This document shows, piece after piece, positions 58,738 through 64,000 of a stretch of DNA of 64,000 bases. The stretch spans positions 124,001-188,000 of the forward strand of contig JACRJO010000010.1 of NCBI GenBank assembly GCA_016219985.1. Direction: 5' to 3'. How positions within the stretch are numbered: the stretch's first letter is position 1; every line of letters starts with the position of its first letter. The notes under the pieces were generated by a model. It worked only from the letters and a program-made list of their open reading frames with translations. It searched no databases and had not been told where the DNA came from. Source of the stretch: Sphingobacteriales bacterium (GTDB taxonomy: Bacteria > Bacteroidota > Bacteroidia > Chitinophagales > Chitinophagaceae). Position numbers and translations under genes: made by a program.

Positions 58738-61700
58738 ATGCGAAAAATAGCAACGATTCTTTTTTCACCCCGGACCAGTCTTGTTTTGCTGCTCCTGTTT
58801 ACCATCAGTATTGCTGTTGCCACTTTTGTGGAAGACCGGCATGATACAGTCACTGCCCAGGTTTACATCTATAATGCCTGGTGGTTTGAACTGATACTTG
58901 GGTTAATGGCCCTGAATTTCCTGGGAAACCTGCGCCGCTATCATTTTTTCACGCCAGGTAAGCTGGGTGGCTTCCTGTTCCATATGGGCTTTGTGGTGCT
59001 GATTGCCGGAGCCGCCATCACCCGTTATTTCGGGTTCGAAGGGTCAATGCATATCCGTGAAGGGGAAAGTACAAATGTGATCACCTCGGAGGATCCGTAT
59101 TTACAGGTCCTGGTCAAAGGGCCCTCAGGTGAATATAAACAGGATCATAAACTGCTGCTCACTGCCTGGGGTGATAACAGTTTTAGCTATAAAATTAATA
59201 CGGGGAAAGAAGAACCGGTGCGCATTAAATTCAGGAATTACCTGCAGCATGCGGAGGAGGTCATCAACGAGAATATTCCGGGAGGAACGGACATGATCGG
59301 TATTGAAGTATCCTCTCCCGGCGGATCACAGGGTGTTTACCTGAAGAAGGGAGAACGGGTACAATCCGGCAGTATCTACATCGGGTTTGCCGACAGCCTG
59401 CATGAGAATGAGGTGAATATTGAAGAAGTGAACGGGCAACTCGTCGCAACCGGTAAGACCGTTTTTTCCGGGAAACCGATGGGTAATGAAGCACAGCCCG
59501 GAGATTCCGTCCTGCACGGGCAAATGCTTCCTTTTTATGACAATCACCTGTACCAGTATGCAGAGTCCATGTTTGCCCTTATCCGATTTTATCGTAATGC
59601 GGAAATCGACTTTGTAAGCTCAAAAGAAGCGGATGGCGGCATGCAGGTACTTACCGTGGATGTCAGGTACAACGGACGTACTGAAAAAGCACATCTGCTG
59701 GGTGCCTCCATCCCTGAAAATCCGGCAAAGGAAATAAACTTCGGGGATCTGAAGGTTTTTGTGAAATACGGCCCCCGGGAAATGAAGCTGCCATTTAAAA
59801 TTCAGTTGCGGAAATTCGAACTGGACCGGTATGCAGGATCCATGAGTCCTTCCTCTTTCGCCAGCGAAGTGACGGTTATGGACGAAAAAAATAATAAGCG
59901 ATCCGATTACCGGATATTTATGAACCATGTGCTCGACTACCGGGGATACCGGTTCTTCCAGTCCTCCTATGATACGGATGAAAAGGGAACCATTCTTTCT
60001 GTGAACCATGATTTCTGGGGCACCTGGGTCTCTTATATTTCCTACCTGATCCTCTTTATCGGGTTTGTACTGGTGTTGTTCAGTAAACATTCCCGTTATC
60101 ATTTTCTTTCAGACGCCATCCGTAAGGTACGCCAGCGCCGGAAAGCGTTGCTGGCTGTATTGCTGCTCCTGTTGACAACCGGCGCCGGGGCCCAGCACAA
60201 GGAAAATCATATTATACCCGTCCGGGAATCGGAGAAATTCGGCCGTACGCTGGTCCAGACATTTGATGGCCGCATTGAGCCCCTGCATACACTGGCATAC
60301 GATGCCCTCCATAAAATTGCCCGGAAGGACCGTTTTGAACAGCCCGGTAAGGAAAGCCTCGATGCCATGCAACTGATGATAGACTTGCTGGCTGATCCTG
60401 CTTTCTGGAAAGCGCAGAAAATAATCTATATCCGGGAAGAGTCAGTAGCAGACCTGCTGGGTATTTCCGGCCGCTATGCGGCCTTTAATGATTTTCTCGA
60501 TGCAAAAGGGCAGTACAAAATAGGCCAGCAGGTGGAAGAGTCTTTTCATAAAAAACCAGGTGACCAAAACCGGTTTGATAAGGAATTGCTGAAAGTGGAT
60601 GAACGCGTGAACCTGTTTTTTTCCCTGCTGCAGGGAAGTATGATAAAGATTTTCCCGGCGTCCCCGTCTTCTCCCGCTTGGGTGGACTGGACAGATTCCC
60701 TTTCCTCAAAGCCGCTTGGGGGAGGTTTTGGTATCCTGGCGAAGGAGCTGCAGATGGAGCAGTTTACCTATAATAACCTGATGACTGTTTATCTCCAGTC
60801 GCTCATGGCAGGCGCCCATTCAGGCAGCTTCGAGAAAGCGGACCGGGTGCTGGGAATTATTCAGGATATACAGCGCAACAATATACTGGCGAAATCATTT
60901 CCATCGGTGAAACGGGTGGAGATGGAAATCCGGTACAACAAACAGCATATATTCAATAAACTCAGGAACTATTATTTTGTCATCAGTCTTTTATTCCTGT
61001 TGTTCGCCATGCTGCCGGCCCGGAAAATAACCGGTTCCAAAGCCATAAAATGGACCGGTCGGCTGCTACAACTTATCCTGTTGGCTGCCTTCATTTACCA
61101 TAGTTATGGAATGATTTTCCGCTGGTATTTATCCGGCCATGCGCCCTGGAGCAATGGGTATGAGGCCCTGTTGCTGGTAGCCTGGAGCGCCATATTTGCC
61201 GGTTTGTTTTTTGTCCGCAGCTCGCTGCTGGTTCAGGCAGCCACAGCCTTCCTTGCCGGGATGGTGCTGATGACGGCCGGGCACAGCAACTATGATCCCC
61301 AGCTGACGAACCTGCAGCCGGTACTGCAATCCTACTGGCTGATCATCCATGTGGCCGTTATCACGATCAGTTACGGGTTTCTCGGACTGGGTTTTATCCT
61401 GGGAACCATCAACCTTTTTCTGTATCTCCTGAAAAACGGGAAAAACAGTGAACGGATGAACCTGCTGATAACCGAGCTCACTTTTATCAACGAGAAAAAC
61501 CTGCAGATCGGTTTATTCCTCGCCACCCTTGGCACTTTCCTGGGAGGGGTCTGGGCCAGTGAATCATGGGGCCGGTACTGGGGCTGGGATGCAAAAGAAA
61601 CCTGGGCCCTGGTTATTGTGATCGTTTATTCGATCGTACTGCACTTAAGGCTGGTGCCCCGGCTCCGGAGCCTCCTGCTGTTCAATGCCGCATCCGTATT

Positions 61701-61905
61701 TTCCTTTGGTTCCGTGCTGATGACATTTATCGGGGTCAATTACTACCTCTCAAAAGGACTGCATAGTTACGCATCGGATGATAAATCGGTATTCCCGTTC
61801 TGGGGCTGGCTCGTGATTATTGGTTTTGTGTTGCTGGTTATCGCCGCCTGGTGGAAGGAACGAAATCAGCCGGGCAGGCATTCAGGCAATCACCCGATTT
61901 ACTGA
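58738..61905 (+). CDS. ccsBA: fused cytochrome c synthetase CcsBA (System II)
   Basis: The protein has 1055 residues. The N-terminal CcsB/ResB part (about 1-440) has membrane helices near the start (TSLVLLLLFTISIAVATFVE; FLFHMGFVVLIAGAAITRYF) and a large soluble domain. A central domain (HTLAYDALHKIARKDRF) follows a second signal-like helix (LLAVLLLLLTTGAGAQ). The C-terminal CcsA part (about 740-1040) carries the tryptophan-rich heme motif WGRYWGWDAKETWALV with flanking His residues. CcsBA exports heme and attaches it to CXXCH cysteines on the outer face of the inner membrane. It stands beside 32 heme-binding sites and presumably matures them. Its stop overlaps the next gene's stop by 3 nt beyond it. 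Confidence 0.95.
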   Translation: MRKIATILFSPRTSLVLLLLFTISIAVATFVEDRHDTVTAQVYIYNAWWFELILGLMALNFLGNLRRYHFFTPGKLGGFLFHMGFVVLIAGAAITRYFGFEGSMHIREGESTNVITSEDPYLQVLVKGPSGEYKQDHKLLLTAWGDNSFSYKINTGKEEPVRIKFRNYLQHAEEVINENIPGGTDMIGIEVSSPGGSQGVYLKKGERVQSGSIYIGFADSLHENEVNIEEVNGQLVATGKTVFSGKPMGNEAQPGDSVLHGQMLPFYDNHLYQYAESMFALIRFYRNAEIDFVSSKEADGGMQVLTVDVRYNGRTEKAHLLGASIPENPAKEINFGDLKVFVKYGPREMKLPFKIQLRKFELDRYAGSMSPSSFASEVTVMDEKNNKRSDYRIFMNHVLDYRGYRFFQSSYDTDEKGTILSVNHDFWGTWVSYISYLILFIGFVLVLFSKHSRYHFLSDAIRKVRQRRKALLAVLLLLLTTGAGAQHKENHIIPVRESEKFGRTLVQTFDGRIEPLHTLAYDALHKIARKDRFEQPGKESLDAMQLMIDLLADPAFWKAQKIIYIREESVADLLGISGRYAAFNDFLDAKGQYKIGQQVEESFHKKPGDQNRFDKELLKVDERVNLFFSLLQGSMIKIFPASPSSPAWVDWTDSLSSKPLGGGFGILAKELQMEQFTYNNLMTVYLQSLMAGAHSGSFEKADRVLGIIQDIQRNNILAKSFPSVKRVEMEIRYNKQHIFNKLRNYYFVISLLFLLFAMLPARKITGSKAIKWTGRLLQLILLAAFIYHSYGMIFRWYLSGHAPWSNGYEALLLVAWSAIFAGLFFVRSSLLVQAATAFLAGMVLMTAGHSNYDPQLTNLQPVLQSYWLIIHVAVITISYGFLGLGFILGTINLFLYLLKNGKNSERMNLLITELTFINEKNLQIGLFLATLGTFLGGVWASESWGRYWGWDAKETWALVIVIVYSIVLHLRLVPRLRSLLLFNAASVFSFGSVLMTFIGVNYYLSKGLHSYASDDKSVFPFWGWLVIIGFVLLVIAAWWKERNQPGRHSGNHPIY

Positions 61906-62474
61906 TCCGGGTCTGTACTTTTTCTTTTTTTCAGTAATTGCTCAATCCGGCAGGCAACGGATTCCGGTGAATCTTGTTGTACACTTTTCAACTCCTGCAG
62001 CATTTCAGACAGGGATGCCATCGCATTTTCGTAACGGGTGAACTGCTGTAGCAGCAATTCCTGTTCATCTGATTCCCAGTACCCCCCTTCGTCATTCATT
62101 TCAAAATCGCTGAAGTATTTATCCTTTAAATAACGGAATAGCCGGATCAGGGCCACATGAGCATCCATGCCGGCAAACTGGGTCTTACAACTGATGGTAT
62201 AGATCAGTTCCGGATCCAGCCCGTGTTCCACCAGCAGGTCCCGGGTGATCTGGCTGACCGGGGAGAGCAGCCTGCCATCGGTGTTAAAGGTCAGGAACAG
62301 GGGCTCGCATTCTTCGGGAGCAAAATAGATGCCTTCCAGGTCATCCGCCTGGTCTGCTTCAAAATAATGGTAGTCCCAGCCAAGGCCTTCGCAGATATCC
62401 TTTACTTCTGCTGCCAGTTGGGGAAGCAGGGATTTGTCGCGGATCGTGCCGGAGTAGTGGATGGAGAGGCCCAT
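61899..62474 (-). CDS. conserved hypothetical cytosolic protein
   Basis: The protein has 191 residues starting MGLSIHYSGTIRDKSLLPQL. No signal or membrane segment. An alpha/beta part (GLGWDYHYFEADQADDLEGI) is followed by a helical C-terminus (LQQFTRYENAMASLSEMLQE). I do not recognise a family or motif. It overlaps the end of ccsBA on the other strand by 7 nt. Conservation is suggested by the coherent fold-like pattern only. Confidence 0.65.
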   Translation of the reverse strand: MGLSIHYSGTIRDKSLLPQLAAEVKDICEGLGWDYHYFEADQADDLEGIYFAPEECEPLFLTFNTDGRLLSPVSQITRDLLVEHGLDPELIYTISCKTQFAGMDAHVALIRLFRYLKDKYFSDFEMNDEGGYWESDEQELLLQQFTRYENAMASLSEMLQELKSVQQDSPESVACRIEQLLKKRKSTDPDQ

Positions 62475-62673
62475 GTTCAGATTACAATTTAGTATTGGTA
62501 AAGTTCGGGAAAGAGGATAGCGGGGAAAACAGGAAAACCCCGGGAAATAATGTGCTTATCCGGTCATTTGACTGGAAAAAATACAGCCGGATGGATAATT
62601 TCCTGTTAACTGGCCCGGTAAAAACAGGGACTGATCCGTTTCATTGACCGGAGCGCTTGTCCATCTTTAGTTT

Positions 62674-62681
62674 TACCTTTG
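62674..62681 (+). promoter_or_regulatory. -7 promoter box of hflX
   Basis: TACCTTTG, identical to the typA -7 box. No TTTG at a correct -33 distance. It shows that the ATG at 62717, not the TG-start at 62657, is the hflX start. Confidence 0.5.
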
Positions 62682-62690
62682 CCTATCCCT

Positions 62691-62710
62691 CGCCCTGCGG
62701 GGGCGTTTTT
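62691..62710 (+). terminator. attenuator-like hairpin in the hflX leader
   Basis: CGCCC (62691-62695) pairs with GGGCG (62701-62705) around a 5-nt loop, followed by five T. It lies between the -7 box and the ATG, ending 6 nt before it. The stem is short, so termination would be partial. Confidence 0.45.
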
Positions 62711-62716
62711 ATTATT

Positions 62717-63931
62717 ATGATTGACAAAAGGAATAAGATACAGCAGGAAGAGAAAGCCGTGCTGGTAGGCCTGGTGCAAAAGGACCAGACGGAGACACAG
62801 GTACTGGAATACCTCGATGAACTGGCTTTCCTGGCGGAGACAGCCGGGGCGGTAACGGTAAAACGGTTTACCCAGAAACTGGCCCATCCCGACAGCCGTC
62901 ATTTTGTAGGCAAAGGAAAACTGGAGGAGATCAAAAATTATATCCAGGGAAAAGATATCCGGGTGGTGATCTTTGACGATGAACTCAGCGGCGCCCAGAT
63001 CAATAATATTGAAAAGGCGCTGGAAGTAAAGACCATCGACCGCAGCGACCTCATCCTCGACATTTTTGCCCGCCGGGCCAAGACTGCCCAGGCCAAGGCC
63101 CAGGTGGAGCTGGCGCAGTACCAGTATATTTTGCCCCGGTTAAGGGGGATGTGGAAACACCTTGAACGACTTGGCGGCGGGATCGGTACCAGGGGTCCGG
63201 GGGAATCGGAGATCGAGACGGACCGGCGGATAGTCCGGGATAAAATATCGCTCCTGCGGAAACGGCTGGCCGAGATCGATAAACAGGCGTTTACCCAGCG
63301 CAAGGACCGGGGGGAGTTTATCCGGGTGGCCCTGGTGGGCTATACCAATGTGGGCAAGAGCACGCTGATGAACCTGCTCAGCAAGCGGGATGTATTTGCC
63401 GAGAACAAACTATTCGCCACCCTCGATACCACCACCAGCAAAGTGGTATATGAGAACACGCCTTTTCTGTTAAGCGACACCGTGGGATTCATCCGCAAGC
63501 TGCCGCACCATTTGGTGGAAAGCTTCAAGAGCACCTTGGATGAAGTGCGGGAGGCTGATATATTGCTCCACGTAGTGGATATTTCGCATCCTAATTACGA
63601 AGAGCAGATCGGGGTGGTCAATAAAACCCTGCAGGAGCTTAATGCGTTTGAGAAACCCACACTGACGATCTTCAATAAAATGGATCTCTACGAAAAGCAA
63701 ACCTTTGACGATTGGCTGGAAGAAAGTACGAAGAAGGAGATCCTGGAGGACCTTTATGAGCGCTGGCAGCGGGAGACCAATGGGCATGCAGTATTTGTGG
63801 CCGCCGTGGAGCGCCGCAACCTGGACCGCTTGCGCAAGACCGTCCTGGATAAGGTAAGACAGCTGTACCGGATTCGTTACCCGTACAAGACCGATTTCTT
63901 TTATGGGGACGTTTCCACCAATGAAAATTGA
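62717..63931 (+). CDS. hflX: ribosome-associated GTPase HflX
   Basis: The protein has 404 residues from MIDKRNKIQQEEKAVLVGLV. N-terminal domain with VKRFTQKLAHPDSRHFVGKG, the HflX glycine-rich segment GGGIGTRGPGESEIETDRR, G1 VALVGYTNVGKSTLMNLL, G3 DTVGFIRKLPHHLVESFKST and G4 NKMD. HflX splits stalled 70S ribosomes, especially after heat stress. The ATG at 62717 is used because the upstream extension overlaps the promoter. A hairpin with a T-run lies just before the start. It is monocistronic as far as the window shows. Confidence 0.96.
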   Translation: MIDKRNKIQQEEKAVLVGLVQKDQTETQVLEYLDELAFLAETAGAVTVKRFTQKLAHPDSRHFVGKGKLEEIKNYIQGKDIRVVIFDDELSGAQINNIEKALEVKTIDRSDLILDIFARRAKTAQAKAQVELAQYQYILPRLRGMWKHLERLGGGIGTRGPGESEIETDRRIVRDKISLLRKRLAEIDKQAFTQRKDRGEFIRVALVGYTNVGKSTLMNLLSKRDVFAENKLFATLDTTTSKVVYENTPFLLSDTVGFIRKLPHHLVESFKSTLDEVREADILLHVVDISHPNYEEQIGVVNKTLQELNAFEKPTLTIFNKMDLYEKQTFDDWLEESTKKEILEDLYERWQRETNGHAVFVAAVERRNLDRLRKTVLDKVRQLYRIRYPYKTDFFYGDVSTNEN

Positions 63932-64000
63932 GCATTGAGCATTGAGAATTTACCACAGGAGTAAATTATTAATTATTGGATCGTTTAAAGTTGAAAAAAC
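63932..64000. other. right edge with short tandem repeat
   Basis: After the hflX stop, TGAGCAT-type units recur with period 9 (63929-63950), followed by AT-rich sequence. No gene is visible before the window ends. Confidence 0.4.

Noticed and set aside
1..64000. CRISPR arrays, tRNA or rRNA genes, prophage or integrase
   Set aside because: No regularly spaced repeats, no tRNA-like TPsiC/anticodon patterns and no phage or integrase proteins were seen.

Overview
The window reads as a chromosome segment of a Bacteroidota bacterium, most likely a member of the Chitinophagaceae. The evidence is a type IX secretion (T9SS) C-terminal sorting domain, Bacteroidota-type promoters (TTTG, about 20 nt, TAnnTTTG), DUF6443/RHS genes, DUF4251 and DUF5977 proteins, a fused cytochrome c synthetase CcsBA, and frequent starts without a Shine-Dalgarno sequence (several TTG and one probable CTG). 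I saw no rRNA, tRNA, CRISPR array or prophage.

1-9585 is an accessory region. A left-truncated DUF5977/RHS-like gene is followed by a small Cys-less thioredoxin-fold-like gene, a 1432-residue RHS protein with a variable C-terminal tip, and an AT-rich gene one base behind it that is placed like an immunity gene. Next is a REP-associated transposase gene flanked by two 10-bp hairpins and broken by a 103-nt hairpin element. A second copy of that element lies at 21595-21697. About 740 nt of gene-free DNA follows.

9586-32171 is mostly housekeeping and envelope: a Tat-exported Gfo/Idh/MocA oxidoreductase, a heparan-acetyltransferase-like membrane protein, an alpha/beta hydrolase, TypA/BipA, a secreted MORN+TPR protein, a glycine-rich T9SS cargo, the MeaB GTPase, and a lipopolysaccharide set (two GT2, one GT25, one O-antigen-ligase-like protein). 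It also holds a Lon-substrate-domain protein, small TPR and barrel proteins, and a CPBP intramembrane protease translationally coupled to a protein whose C-terminus looks like a sorting signal.

32331-49134 carries a fructosamine-kinase-like protein, glutamate dehydrogenase behind an operator-like promoter, an AI-2E family permease, a SWIB-domain protein with a histone-H1-like tail, TatD and TcdA. A stress-type neighbourhood follows (erythromycin-esterase family, dienelactone-hydrolase-like, phosphoribosyltransferase, CDP-alcohol phosphotransferase, Hsp20), then a three-gene acyl-CoA (propionyl-CoA type) carboxylase operon, which fits functionally with MeaB, and an MtfA-type peptidase.

49489-61905 is the most striking part. 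It encodes two NHL beta-propeller proteins, four multiheme c-type cytochromes (12, 4, 5 and 11 heme sites, 32 in total), a 652-residue outer-membrane beta-barrel, an OB-fold-like lipoprotein and the cytochrome c synthetase CcsBA. I read it as a candidate porin-cytochrome electron conduit across the outer membrane. The window ends with a hypothetical gene and hflX.

Several convergent gene pairs end with directly abutting stop codons (TGA|TCA and variants), a recurring layout in this genome.
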